Source: Nostoc sp. B(2019) (GTDB lineage: Bacteria > Cyanobacteriota > Cyanobacteriia > Cyanobacteriales > Nostocaceae). Taken from it: a stretch of 64,000 nt of DNA. Each line of letters begins with the position of its first letter. Positions within the stretch are counted from its first letter, which is position 1. The stretch covers positions 1-64,000 of the forward strand of contig NZ_WVID01000019.1 in NCBI RefSeq assembly GCF_010091925.1, read 5' to 3'. Below are positions 1 through 8,718 of the stretch, piece after piece. Below the pieces are notes generated by a model that searched no databases, was not told the origin of the DNA, and saw only the letters and a program-made list of their open reading frames with translations. Made by a program: the position numbers and the translations under genes.

Positions 1-30
1 TGTGCTTGAATCACCAATCCCTGATATGTT

Positions 31-84
31 GATAGCATTGCTATCTACTTGATATCGATAGCTGTTGCTATCAATTGCGATATC
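31..84. promoter_or_regulatory. Tandem palindromes upstream of the first gene (operator or centromere-like)
   Basis: Two adjacent inverted repeats with the same half site are visible: GATAGC-ATT-GCTATC at 31-45 and GATAGC-TGTT-GCTATC at 57-72. The second is framed by GATATC at 51-56 and 79-84. They end 3 bp before the preferred ATG at 88. Repeated palindromes directly upstream of a ribbon-helix-helix-like gene suggest an autoregulatory operator or a partition site; that role is inferred. Confidence 0.5.
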
Positions 85-87
85 ACT

Positions 88-690
88 ATGTCTGACGAGA
101 ACAAACCCAGCGAGATGATCCGCGTACCCACTCCCCTGATTCCAGCAGTTAGGGAGTTATCCCGGCTGCACCGACAAGGACGAACAAGCGAGTTGCTTCA
201 CTCTTTGGATGAATTAATACTGGCGTTGGACAGTAACAGTAGAAGCGCCAACCCTACTTCCCAAACGATATTAGCTATTTGCGAACGACTGGATAAGCTG
301 GAATCACAGAACTTCGGTGAATCTCATAGCAACGAAACTGGAGCAATCCATAATCTCGCCGATTTAGAACAAAAAATTGAGGGGATAACAGCCCGAATGA
401 CACAGTTTACTGAGGCGATTATTAAAATTCAAAACTATCTCAACAACCAACCAAGACGGGCTAATAAATCGTACAACAACAATTCATCCTTCAAAGGGCA
501 AACTCCGCGAATTCAACCATTAACCGAAGAAGGTTTAGCTTCAAGACTTGGTGTAAATGTAGAAACTATACGCGAGCAACGAAATAAGCTGCACCCACCG
601 CTTTTTGTGGCATGGTGCAAGGGCAAGGATAAATCGGGTATGGGGTGGGAATTTAACGAAAATACGGGATTATATCATCCGGCAAGTTAG
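88..690 (+). CDS. Ribbon-helix-helix-like plasmid DNA-binding protein
   Basis: A 200-residue protein if started at ATG 88. An upstream in-frame ATG at 49 would run translation through the palindromes, so 88 is preferred. The N-terminus (EMIRVPTPLIPAVRELSRLH) has the strand-helix pattern of ribbon-helix-helix-like cyanobacterial proteins that I recognise only as a recurrent hypothetical family. The middle (about residues 60-140) is polar with a likely coiled coil, and the C-terminus (LASRLGVNVETIREQRNK) looks like a helix-turn-helix. Function is not known; a regulator or a ParB-like partition adaptor are both possible, and any ParA would lie left of the window. Confidence 0.7.
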   Translation: MSDENKPSEMIRVPTPLIPAVRELSRLHRQGRTSELLHSLDELILALDSNSRSANPTSQTILAICERLDKLESQNFGESHSNETGAIHNLADLEQKIEGITARMTQFTEAIIKIQNYLNNQPRRANKSYNNNSSFKGQTPRIQPLTEEGLASRLGVNVETIREQRNKLHPPLFVAWCKGKDKSGMGWEFNENTGLYHPAS

Positions 691-714
691 TATTTTTATT
701 ATTTTCAAATCTTC

Positions 715-930
715 TCAAAACGAACCGTTCAAAGCTTCATTTTGCCGTGGCATATTGACGTTTTGAGCCTTAAAAATGATTTTAAAAGCAATATCTCTCG
801 CTGACTGCTTCAACACTTGCAGATAAGCAACAGCATCATCACGTCGGCGGAATCTTTTCACAACAATATTTTCTTGATTGGGAATATCACGGACAATACA
901 CCACGGTTTTAATTGCTCAGAATAAGTCAT
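715..930 (-). CDS. Small conserved cyanobacterial hypothetical protein
   Basis: A 71-residue protein with the pattern LKPWCIVRDIPNQENIVVKRFRRRDDAVAYLQVL, which resembles a small protein family common in Nostoc genomes in which a beta strand pair is followed by an alanine/leucine helix carrying RR-D-A-YLQ. No catalytic motif or membrane segment is visible. It is convergent with the RHH-like gene. Function unknown. Confidence 0.6.
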   Translation of the reverse strand: MTYSEQLKPWCIVRDIPNQENIVVKRFRRRDDAVAYLQVLKQSARDIAFKIIFKAQNVNMPRQNEALNGSF

Positions 931-1208
931 ATTCTACCCCTTAAAAATGCTGTAAAATAACCATGCTATGTACTTTTAAATCGCCAATATTTACCTTAAA
1001 CGAGGAGGTATACTCAAAGACAGGTCAAATTGATATTGACAATTAGAATTATGTATGTATTAGATTGATTTGACAGATATATAGCGTTCCGACTGGAATG
1101 AAATATTGTGTAGTGAGTCTGAAAACCTTGCAGGGCAAAGCTTTTGTTTTAAAAACCTTTCAGTAATCAAACCGGATTGCTATATGTAGAATAGAAATGT
1201 TATTGATA

Positions 1209-1511
1209 TCAAGGCGAATGAGTCAGACATAGCAATTGCCAAATTTGTTCGGGAACTTCTTCAAAATGTTCCAGCAAAAAGTCCATGAATGCCAAATGTC
1301 GTAAATCATTAGGCTGAGGATAGCGTCTAAATTTACCTTGCTTAAACCAACCTCTGACCGTAGAATCAGAACGACAGCATATTAAGGCAATTTGTTCATA
1401 ACTCACATCCCATTTGGCATAAAAATCTTCTGGTTTCATACCAAATTCCCAGTGACTGTAGAGTGAAATTAGATGAATTTCTCTTGCCCCTAAAATCCGG
1501 GGGTTAGACAT
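1209..1511 (-). CDS. Helix-turn-helix plasmid protein
   Basis: A 100-residue protein. The segment DVSYEQIALICCRSDSTVRGWFKQGKFRRYP (about residues 34-65) reads as a helix-turn-helix: Y/E-Q-I-A-L-I then S-T-V-R-G-W-F. The end of the protein (LRHLAFMDFLLEHFEEVPEQIW) is helical and may form the dimer interface. This pattern recurs in cyanobacterial plasmid and transposon-adjacent proteins. Likely a DNA-binding regulator; the target is unknown. Confidence 0.65.
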   Translation of the reverse strand: MSNPRILGAREIHLISLYSHWEFGMKPEDFYAKWDVSYEQIALICCRSDSTVRGWFKQGKFRRYPQPNDLRHLAFMDFLLEHFEEVPEQIWQLLCLTHSP

Positions 1512-1740
1512 TGATACACCTCAAATATGTAAATATTGGAACTCATTTTTTACATCAGGTATTTGTCAGTCACAGAGTTTATAGACACACCAATAAAACC
1601 CGCTTAGATGGGTTTTAAACTCTTGATTCACTCTAAATCTGCGTAAGCAGATATAGTTAAAATAGTTCCGTTATTTATAATCGCTAGAATACCGATTCAG
1701 GAATAGCCAGAAATAGTGGATAGGGTGTAATACGCTTGGG

Positions 1741-1953
1741 TTAAGCCTTTTTCTCCCCCTGCTTCCCCTGCTCAAGAACAGCCCGCCCCAACAGATAAAT
1801 GTCCTTAACTAAACGGTATTGGGATAGGGCGGGGATAGTGCTTCGGATCAAAAACGAAACGCCCTCTAACCACATTTTTGCACGAGCTATACTGCGAGGA
1901 GGGCAGTTGAGTTTTTGACAAATCTTCTCAGAATAGCTTGACTGCAAATCCAA
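1741..1953 (-). CDS. Small conserved protein downstream of the polymerase
   Basis: A 70-residue, basic helical protein with a TTG start in this reading. The core LNCPPRSIARAKMWLEGVSFLI and LVKDIYLLGRAVLEQG resembles a small family I associate with Nostoc genomes. It lies in the same reading frame as the polymerase gene just upstream and is separated from it only by the polymerase stop codon at 1984-1986 and about ten codons, so read-through would fuse them. The polymerase end looks natural, so a separate gene is preferred. Function unknown. Confidence 0.5.
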   Translation of the reverse strand: MDLQSSYSEKICQKLNCPPRSIARAKMWLEGVSFLIRSTIPALSQYRLVKDIYLLGRAVLEQGKQGEKKA

Positions 1954-1983
1954 CTTCAGTCGTACTGGGCAAGTTGGGATAGT

Positions 1984-3762
1984 TCACCAGCTATTTGATA
2001 TTTTAATATCTATAACAACTGGAATAGGACTGAGAAACTTTTGGGCAGCAGCAACCATACAATTGTGTAATATATGGCTAACTTGGTCAACTTCAGTCTC
2101 TGGACATTCCAGTACAATTTCATCATGCCTTACACAGATGAGTTTTGTTCTGAAATTAGCTAAGGTCGTTGAAAGTTTTACCATAGCTAATTTGTTGATG
2201 TCGGCATTTAAACCTTGTACTGGATGGTTAAATAACTCTGATAATCGGGGCTTGTTTACCCATCTCCGTCGTCTATTTGCTAGTGTACGACTTTCCTTAA
2301 TGCCTTGGATGTATTTACGTTTGATGTTTTTATGCCACCTAGCTATTCCAGGATAAGCTTCAAAGAATCGTTTAGAGAAAGCTTTTGCTTGCTCTAATGT
2401 CATTGCCACCCCATATTTTACTTGGGCGTAAATTTGGAGTTTGGCAGCGCCCATACCGAAAATCAATCCAAAGTTTATTGCTTTTGCTAGTCTGCGGTCT
2501 TCCTCAGTCACTTCATTGATATATTTTCCAGTTACTAGAGATGCTGTTAATCGATGTAAGTCAGCCCCCTGGCGATAGACTTGGCACATCTTTGTATCAC
2601 CACTAAGCCGAGCCATAATTCGTAGTTCTATTTGGGAGTAATCGGCTTTGATAATTTTATAGCCAGGGGCAGCAATGAAGCAGCTACGAGCTGCTTGATC
2701 ACGGGGAATATTTTGTAGAGGTGGTTTGCGGCAAGAAAATCTACCGGATTTTGCCCCTAATTGATAATAGTTGGGATGAATTCTCCCAGTTTTGGGGTGG
2801 ATATGCTGGGGTAGTTTCTCGGTAAAAGTGCCGATAATTTTGGATAGACGGCGGTAATCTAGCAATGCTTGAATTATGGGATACTGTGCAGCTAAAGAAA
2901 CTAATTTACTTTGATTAGTTGAGTTGATTTTAATACCAATAGCTTGTAGAGCAGCCAAAACTTGCTGAGGTGAATTCGGGTTTACTGCATCTGTCAGTTC
3001 TGGCAGCAATGACATCTGAGAGCTAGCAATACGGAGTTGCTTGAGTTGGTTTAAAGCATCTGTCTTTTCAGCTTCTAGTTTTGCACCCAGTATCTGCCAT
3101 CGAGACAAGTCAAATAGCATCCCGTTAAGTTCCATTTGAGCTACAACAGGCATACACTGAAATTCCAGTCGGGCAATTTTGAGTAACTTTGCCTGCTTTA
3201 ACTTGTTGAGGAGAATTGGGTAAAGGTCAAGTAATATGGCAGCATCTACGGCAGCGTAGTGCAATTGAACCGATTTAAGAGGTTTACACCAATCACTGAT
3301 TTGTTGAGTTTTATCTAGTTGAAGGTGTAGTAGCTTTTTAACTATATTTTGTAAAGATGAGCTTGTTTTTAATCCTGCGGTTAGAACTTTATAAGCAAGT
3401 TGGGTATCAAAGAATTGACTCTTTGGTTGAAGTCCTGCGAGTGTGAGAAATTGCCAGTCGAACTTGGCATTATGTGCAATTTTGACAGCAGAGTTACAAA
3501 GCAGTTTTTTGAGTAGTGGGCGATCGCTTTTGGGAATAGCTGGTAAATCAATCAGCACTACTGGATGGTTTGGTGCAGCTATTTGAATCAGTCTAATAGA
3601 ATCAGTTAGAGGGTCAAGTCCTGTTGTTTCACAATCTATGGCTAAAACTTCTGCCTGAAACAGAGGTTGGAGAGCAGAATTAAGAGTTGAAACATTGGAA
3701 ACGATAGTATATTCTGGAGTATAAATACTGGGATTATTTGTATTTATTAAGCTTGTATTCAT
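1984..3762 (-). CDS. Family A DNA polymerase with 3'-5' exonuclease domain
   Basis: A 592-residue polymerase lacking the 5'-3' exonuclease domain of PolI. The proofreading domain is intact by motif: D43/E45 in AIDCETTGLD, HNAKFDW near 97-103, and YAAVDA with D173. The polymerase domain shows motif A with D374 in KADYSQIELRIMARLS, the O-helix RRLAKAINFGLIFG (423-436), HPVQGLNADINK (513-524) and motif C H546-D547-E548. The residue matching E. coli Tyr766 is Phe (F435). QMSLL at 249-253 matches the clamp-binding pentapeptide of E. coli MutS. Probably the replicative or repair polymerase of the element; it is distinct from the chromosomal PolA, which is longer. Confidence 0.93.
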   Translation of the reverse strand: MNTSLINTNNPSIYTPEYTIVSNVSTLNSALQPLFQAEVLAIDCETTGLDPLTDSIRLIQIAAPNHPVVLIDLPAIPKSDRPLLKKLLCNSAVKIAHNAKFDWQFLTLAGLQPKSQFFDTQLAYKVLTAGLKTSSSLQNIVKKLLHLQLDKTQQISDWCKPLKSVQLHYAAVDAAILLDLYPILLNKLKQAKLLKIARLEFQCMPVVAQMELNGMLFDLSRWQILGAKLEAEKTDALNQLKQLRIASSQMSLLPELTDAVNPNSPQQVLAALQAIGIKINSTNQSKLVSLAAQYPIIQALLDYRRLSKIIGTFTEKLPQHIHPKTGRIHPNYYQLGAKSGRFSCRKPPLQNIPRDQAARSCFIAAPGYKIIKADYSQIELRIMARLSGDTKMCQVYRQGADLHRLTASLVTGKYINEVTEEDRRLAKAINFGLIFGMGAAKLQIYAQVKYGVAMTLEQAKAFSKRFFEAYPGIARWHKNIKRKYIQGIKESRTLANRRRRWVNKPRLSELFNHPVQGLNADINKLAMVKLSTTLANFRTKLICVRHDEIVLECPETEVDQVSHILHNCMVAAAQKFLSPIPVVIDIKISNSW

Positions 3763-3991
3763 AATGAATTTAATTTGAATTTCTCACCTAGAAGCGATAG
3801 CTTGTATATGTACCGACTTCAAAATATTTAGTTTTATACAAAGATTTGAAAACCTATTAAAGAGAGGTAATACTATAGCGGTGTGCAGTTGAGGGAGATA
3901 CAAAAACTTTGCTGGAAAGATTGTACAGCAAGTACTTTTGTCTTCTCATCCGAGCGATAACCGCCATATCGATATTCCTCTCTTTATATGA

Positions 3992-4546
3992 TTAACTGAC
4001 TTTACGTTTACCTGTTTTTGCAATGTTATAATGCTGAATATTCTCTCGAACAGATGTAAAAGCAGTAGGAGCCAATTCTCTAATAATGGGTGCGACAATT
4101 TCTGGTGCCAGTTCTAAACGATGCTTAATCTGTGCTTGCAACCAGGCTAAAGGAACACTTTTACTGTTGACTTTTTGTTTGATAATTAAGTCAGGATTGG
4201 ATGTTGAAGCTTTTTTTATGGCAGTAGCAATTTTTCTGGCTGTCCGTAAATCAATTTTGTCTACATCAATGCTAATAAAGTTGTCTGGTTGAGGTTCTGG
4301 TTTTGATGTAATACGGTTAGTTGATTGATTTTGATTTTCCAACTTGAGAGATTTATTAATATCAATAGATTCCAGGTGTGATTTTTCAGATGTTGTGTTG
4401 TTGGTATGGTATTCGATGTTGAGTGTAAATTTCTGCCACAGATGGACTATTCCCACAACGAAATCAACGACCATCACAATGGCATATATGGCTGTAATTC
4501 CAATGATGAGATGATTTAAAACTTCTTGAATTTCTTGAGTATTCAT
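3992..4546 (-). CDS. Membrane-anchored plasmid protein with conserved C-terminal domain
   Basis: A 184-residue protein. Residues about 10-38 (LIIGITAIYAIVMVVDFVVGIVHLW) form one transmembrane helix. A polar linker follows (about 45-95). The C-terminal domain contains IDLRTARKIATAIKKA and KSVPLAWLQAQIKHRLE, a block I associate with Nostoc plasmid and chromosome proteins of unknown role. It precedes the polymerase gene on the same strand by about 230 bp. No enzymatic motif seen; the domain could bind nucleic acid or a partner at the membrane. Confidence 0.65.
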   Translation of the reverse strand: MNTQEIQEVLNHLIIGITAIYAIVMVVDFVVGIVHLWQKFTLNIEYHTNNTTSEKSHLESIDINKSLKLENQNQSTNRITSKPEPQPDNFISIDVDKIDLRTARKIATAIKKASTSNPDLIIKQKVNSKSVPLAWLQAQIKHRLELAPEIVAPIIRELAPTAFTSVRENIQHYNIAKTGKRKVS

Positions 4547-4607
4547 GATGACTAACTTGAAAATTTATGTTCATAATTAAAGAAGCGATCGCTTCCATTT
4601 AACAGAA

Positions 4608-4643
4608 AAATCCTCAGATGAAAATTTGAATGACTGAGGATTT
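4608..4643 (-). terminator. Intrinsic terminator of the 4653-5351 gene
   Basis: AAATCCTCAG at 4608-4617 pairs perfectly with CTGAGGATTT at 4634-4643. Read on the minus strand the stem is followed by TTTTTCTG, the U-run of a rho-independent terminator, just 10 bp after the stop codon of the upstream gene. Confidence 0.8.
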
Positions 4644-4652
4644 ATTGAAAAT

Positions 4653-5351
4653 TTAGAACAAGCTAATTTGCACAGTTGAATTTGATGAAGGTTTAGGAGT
4701 TGGAGTGCTTTGGGTCGAGTCTAAGTTAGACTTGGTATTGACATGACGTTTACCCCATCCCTCTTGTGCTGCGTGTTTAACTATGCTGCGTCGAATTGAC
4801 CTGCTAAGATAGTTGAATTCATTTTTTACCTGATTAAAATGAATGATGCGATTATTGCTGGCATTGCTCGTATCACCATCACCTAGAAATTCATAAAAAC
4901 TCTTGCAACCCTTTGGTAATTTATCGTATTTGGTTAAAACTTCATTACCTACCCAAAGATAAAGGTCAGCGTAGTCCCTATGTAAAGGTGCTTCGTAAGT
5001 TGCTGGCATCATGTAGGTAAGAACTTCTGTGGCTGTGCTGGAAACACCAACCTGATCCTGTTCGTATTCAGTGAAGATAAGTTCCAATCGCTCCTGAATA
5101 CAAGCAAACTTCAGCCATTGGGGAATCGTATCACTCCAAGGACTGCGATGAATTACCAATGGCCCTGCAAGGTAGCGAACATGGTGTAGGGAAAATTCAG
5201 CTATTTCTAAAAGACTTGCTAATAATTCTTTTGGTGTATTTAAACTTGCCAGAATTTGCAGCATTTTTCGGGTGTTATCTGGCAGTTTGGTACTATTCCC
5301 ATTACTAATTTCTGCCATTATTTCTGGTGAAATTAAATTCATTTGCTCCAT
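4653..5351 (-). CDS. Hypothetical plasmid protein ending in a clamp-binding-like peptide
   Basis: A 232-residue protein of no family I recognise. The body (about 1-195) is mostly helical with many aromatic residues and ends in basic segments (SRSIRRSIVKHAAQEGWGKRH). Residues about 200-227 are a Ser/Thr/Pro/Asn-rich flexible tail and the last five residues are QISLF, matching the beta-clamp pentapeptide consensus QL[SD]LF. A flexible tail with a terminal clamp motif is how several clamp clients are built. The window encodes a clamp, so a replication or repair role is plausible but inferred. Confidence 0.65.
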   Translation of the reverse strand: MEQMNLISPEIMAEISNGNSTKLPDNTRKMLQILASLNTPKELLASLLEIAEFSLHHVRYLAGPLVIHRSPWSDTIPQWLKFACIQERLELIFTEYEQDQVGVSSTATEVLTYMMPATYEAPLHRDYADLYLWVGNEVLTKYDKLPKGCKSFYEFLGDGDTSNASNNRIIHFNQVKNEFNYLSRSIRRSIVKHAAQEGWGKRHVNTKSNLDSTQSTPTPKPSSNSTVQISLF

Positions 5352-5481
5352 TTTTTATCTCGATATGAGCGCATCACCCAAAATAGCCAATCGGCTAAAA
5401 AATTAATGTCCAATAGGTGAATGCTGATACTAGATAAATCTTTTTATGCTGGCATTGATACAGCTTTTTTAGGTAATGCCA

Positions 5482-5790
5482 ATGAATAACGAACCTACAA
5501 TTAACCAAAATCTTGATACTGACGACAGTAGTAATTATCAGTCTGGCAGTGGCTATCAATCTGAAGGTTACGGTGTTGAGCAATCAAATTCTGGAGATAG
5601 TAGTAATCCCTTGCAAACAGACCAATTTAGGGATGGTTATCAAGAGAATATTTTTGAAATCAATCTTGGGGATACACCTTACACTGAATCGGCTGCTAAT
5701 CCCAATCCTCAATTATCAGGATATGGCTCTGGCTCCGGTTACAAGTCTAAGAAAAATCAACAGTCAGCATCCCCAGAGCTAGAGTTATAA
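5482..5790 (+). CDS. Small Gly/Ser/Tyr-rich hypothetical protein
   Basis: A 102-residue low-complexity protein when started at ATG 5482, which has AGG at suitable spacing; an ATG at 5476 is also in frame. It contains repeated SGSGYQSEGYG / SGYGSGSGYKSKK blocks and many Asn/Gln/Asp and no hydrophobic core, so it is probably disordered. It lies upstream of the VirB1-like gene in the same direction. It may be a surface or matrix-like peptide, or a chance open frame. Confidence 0.4.
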   Translation: MNNEPTINQNLDTDDSSNYQSGSGYQSEGYGVEQSNSGDSSNPLQTDQFRDGYQENIFEINLGDTPYTESAANPNPQLSGYGSGSGYKSKKNQQSASPELEL

Positions 5791-5810
5791 GTCATATTTT
5801 CACTCTCTTA

Positions 5811-5877
5811 CTATACCCCATAAGCAACAATTAATTGGGTTTTTATTCAATAAATCACTTTGCTGATTGGGGTATAG
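5811..5877. repeat. Inverted repeat before the VirB1-like gene
   Basis: CTATACCCCATAAGCAA at 5811-5827 pairs imperfectly with TTGCTGATTGGGGTATAG at 5860-5877. The inner sequence contains GGGTTTTTATT. It may end transcription of the small upstream gene or act in the leader of the next one. Confidence 0.45.
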
Positions 5878-5903
5878 TTGCTGTCATTTTTAAACATGGA
5901 ATT

Positions 5904-7871
5904 ATGAAGATACCAAAAGCATGGATATCTCTTCTGGTTGTCATAAATTGTATTATTTATAATATCGCCGCCCAAGCTACAATCAATACAATTGGTGATG
6001 GCAATTTACCGACTCGAATTGTAGAAGTTGCAAATCCTCAGTCTCGACTACCTGCTACTAAAGTTTTGCTCCCAGACTGGAGCCGCATTTCTCTGGCCCA
6101 GCTACCAGGTATCAGTCAATCCGGTGCAATTGATGGCAGTCCCTACAGTCAAACACTAGGTTATGACCTGAGTCGCACTTGGAATGTGGGTATGACTCCT
6201 GACCAATATTTGAAGTTAGGAGATATCAGTGAAGTATTGCAGGCAGAGGAGTTTTCTTTGCAGGCGATCCAGGCGATCGCTCTCCCCACACAACCAGAGG
6301 CGAACACAGACATTAACAGTATAGATTCAAACAAAATTGCCTTGAGTGAATTTCCTCTGATTGGGGAGCAGACATTGAGCCATTTAGCTCAGGTTGTTCC
6401 AGAATTAGCTAAGACACAAGTAAACAATATTACACCTGTTGCAACCTTACTAAAATCTCACTTAATTGCCGCATCTAATTTAACACTAGCTCAGGTACTA
6501 ACACAGTATGAAGTTGGGCAAATGAAGCTGGGAGAAATCAATTTGTCAGAGTTTTCTATTTCTTCAATTCCTAACTTAGATGCAGTACAGCTACAACAAT
6601 TTACAGGTTGGATGAATAGCAATGTTTCGGATATTCCTGGTTTGGGACAAGTACCTTTAGGATTAATGCCTAATCCCATCACTGAAATTGGTAGCTTGGT
6701 AATGCGGATTGATGTAGTTTATGGGCCAGCAGAAAACCGCCGTAACAATACGATTTCTGGTTCAGACGTGCAAGGGTTTTCTGTGCCTTGTACTGAAAAA
6801 GACTGCGCTTATTTAGAATTGGACGATTTGGAGAATACAGGTCGTAGCGATCGCAGTAAGTTAGAAGGTAAACAGTGGATTTCCGGTAAATACCAAGAAG
6901 TCGAGGGTGGGCGGGGTATCCTGAAAGCAGCGAATAACGGTCGGGAACCAACAGGAAGGCTACCGTTTGGTAAAGCTTTTAAGGTGGTGATAATGGAGCC
7001 GGATGAAACTACTGATACGGTAGATACGGCGTTGTTCTTTCGGTTCTGTGCTTGGCGAATGGGTTGTACACCTTATTTTATCGGGCCTGTTCCTTTTTTT
7101 AGCTACAAGGTTAACTCCCTGATATTTGTAGGCAATTTGAGTGAACAGAGGACAAATACTACGTCTTTACCAACTGGAGCGACAAGAGAGCCTAAAGCTA
7201 GCACTACCAACGGTACTGGAGTAAGAGAGAAGATTAATCCATGCACGTTTAGTAATGCTAGTCGGTCGATAACAGATCAATCACTCTCTGGTATTGATTT
7301 GCGATCGCTCTCAAATGCAATTGCGGAAATTGAGAGCGCTGGTAGCGGAGATTACAAAGCAGTTGGCATACATACCTGTGCGGATGGGGGTTTAAATTGT
7401 GGTCGCGCTCTCGGTCGCTACCAGTTCATGAGTTATAACCCCTACGCAGTGCAGTTAATTGCTCTAAAGCCTGGAGGTCAAGAGTTCCTGAGTCAAGTGG
7501 AGCAAGGACATCAACCAACAGAGGCTGAACTATTTAAGTTTTTTCCTCCAGCTGACCAAGATAGGGCATTTATGGCTGATATGGCTAACAAAATTCAAGT
7601 GACACAAGAGCAAATCGATCCGGCTACAGGACAGCCATTTACGGGCGAACGCCTAATTGAACGAGTGGCTCAAAAGCATTTTGGTGGTGATTACAGCAAA
7701 GTTGATGGAAATGGCTCAGATGCCCTCGGTCGCCTCAGTCTCAAAGATTACGGCAAAACCGCTTTAGCTAGTTATCGCAACAGTAATACCGATAATGGAA
7801 CGCTGACCTGTTCTCCAAATGTAAATTATAGCTACATCAGCACTGCTAAAAATACTGAAAATGGGAGGTAG
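5904..7871 (+). CDS. VirB1-like secreted peptidoglycan hydrolase of the conjugation system
   Basis: A 655-residue exported protein from ATG 5904 (GGA 5 bp upstream); the open frame reaches to 5835 but the signal peptide MKIPKAWISLLVVINCIIYNIAAQA begins at 5904. The central region (about 30-420) is Ser/Asn/Leu-rich with no recognised family. Near residues 470-630 is a lysozyme-fold segment: NAIAEIESAGSGDYKAVG, ALGRYQFM, and a conserved downstream stretch, as in lytic transglycosylases (SLT/VirB1 type), with the catalytic Glu probably in AEIES. Such enzymes open the wall for the type IV secretion channel. Next to a membrane/lipoprotein gene 3 bp downstream. Confidence 0.75.
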   Translation: MKIPKAWISLLVVINCIIYNIAAQATINTIGDGNLPTRIVEVANPQSRLPATKVLLPDWSRISLAQLPGISQSGAIDGSPYSQTLGYDLSRTWNVGMTPDQYLKLGDISEVLQAEEFSLQAIQAIALPTQPEANTDINSIDSNKIALSEFPLIGEQTLSHLAQVVPELAKTQVNNITPVATLLKSHLIAASNLTLAQVLTQYEVGQMKLGEINLSEFSISSIPNLDAVQLQQFTGWMNSNVSDIPGLGQVPLGLMPNPITEIGSLVMRIDVVYGPAENRRNNTISGSDVQGFSVPCTEKDCAYLELDDLENTGRSDRSKLEGKQWISGKYQEVEGGRGILKAANNGREPTGRLPFGKAFKVVIMEPDETTDTVDTALFFRFCAWRMGCTPYFIGPVPFFSYKVNSLIFVGNLSEQRTNTTSLPTGATREPKASTTNGTGVREKINPCTFSNASRSITDQSLSGIDLRSLSNAIAEIESAGSGDYKAVGIHTCADGGLNCGRALGRYQFMSYNPYAVQLIALKPGGQEFLSQVEQGHQPTEAELFKFFPPADQDRAFMADMANKIQVTQEQIDPATGQPFTGERLIERVAQKHFGGDYSKVDGNGSDALGRLSLKDYGKTALASYRNSNTDNGTLTCSPNVNYSYISTAKNTENGR

Positions 7872-7874
7872 AGT

Positions 7875-8603
7875 ATGGCAGATTTATCTAAAACTTTTAT
7901 TACTTCACCCCATGAGATAAAAGAAATATTTGATCCTGAGTTGCATTCAAAAATAGACCTTGGGCAAACAGGGGAAGGAAAGGGAGTTTATTCTGACTTC
8001 GCCTCCCCTAGTCAGTCTCAACCACTGAAGACAACTGCATATCAATTACCAGCACCGACTATGAGGGTACGCTACTGGGTTCATTGGTTTCGCATTGGTT
8101 TGGGCATCTTTTTGTTGCTGTCGATTCTCATGAGCTTAGGGGGCTGTAGCTTAAATGCGGCAACCGTTACTTGGAACAAAGCTGCTAATGTTGTGCCTGC
8201 TTCAGTAATTGAACAGGTGATTGTAGAAAATACAGAGTTAAATGCCAAAGTATCTGCTAAAAATATACTGGCTTGGAGTGTGGAAGGAAAAGACGGTAGA
8301 TTCGCAGTTTTCAACTTGAATACGCCTGATGTCTGTGGTGCTTTGGGATGTCTGTATACTGGTTACTGGCTCAGAAAGGACAAACCAATTACTCAGGTAT
8401 TCTTGAGTTACTTGAATTCCAATCTGCCACCAGGTAAGCATTTGTTGTCAGTGGGAGAGAACCGAGGTCAGGCATTACCGTGCATTAAGGTACTGCAAAC
8501 CGAGCAAGAGCAGCTACGCCAATTGAATTTTTGTTTCAATGGCACTGGCTATCAACTTGCTGATAGTCAGCTTTTCACTAATAGTAAAAATTCCCAAAGT
8601 TGA
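7875..8603 (+). CDS. Membrane or lipoprotein partner of the VirB1-like protein
   Basis: A 242-residue protein starting 3 bp after the previous stop, so translationally coupled. A Pro-rich cytoplasmic N-terminus is followed by one hydrophobic helix (about 75-95: IGLGIFLLLSILMSLGGCSLNAA) that ends in a lipobox-like LGGC, but it lies too far inside to be a standard lipoprotein signal. The remaining part has four cysteines (CGALGC, LPCIK, NFCFNG) fitting an exported, disulfide-bonded domain. Probably an envelope component of the conjugation apparatus; family not recognised. Confidence 0.6.
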   Translation: MADLSKTFITSPHEIKEIFDPELHSKIDLGQTGEGKGVYSDFASPSQSQPLKTTAYQLPAPTMRVRYWVHWFRIGLGIFLLLSILMSLGGCSLNAATVTWNKAANVVPASVIEQVIVENTELNAKVSAKNILAWSVEGKDGRFAVFNLNTPDVCGALGCLYTGYWLRKDKPITQVFLSYLNSNLPPGKHLLSVGENRGQALPCIKVLQTEQEQLRQLNFCFNGTGYQLADSQLFTNSKNSQS

Positions 8604-8624
8604 TCAATCAAAATCTAGAATAAA

Positions 8625-8657
8625 ACTCTGCCATAGTCATCTAAGCTATGGCAGGGT
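8625..8657. terminator. Stem-loop between convergent genes
   Basis: ACTCTGCCATAG (8625-8636) pairs with CTATGGCAGGGT (8646-8657), 11 of 12 positions. On the minus strand it is followed by TTTTATT, so it may terminate the acetyltransferase transcript; it also lies just after the 7875-8603 gene. Confidence 0.55.
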
Positions 8658-8718
8658 ACCAATAACCTTGATACGGTCGGGTTCATGGGCGTTGTTATGC
8701 CGCGCAAACTTGCATCAA

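Noticed and set aside
1036-1074. Two TTGACA boxes at 1036-1041 and 1069-1074 that could drive a plus-strand transcript
   Set aside because: No convincing -10 box at 16-18 bp and no plus-strand gene follows; could be an sRNA promoter, but nothing supports it.
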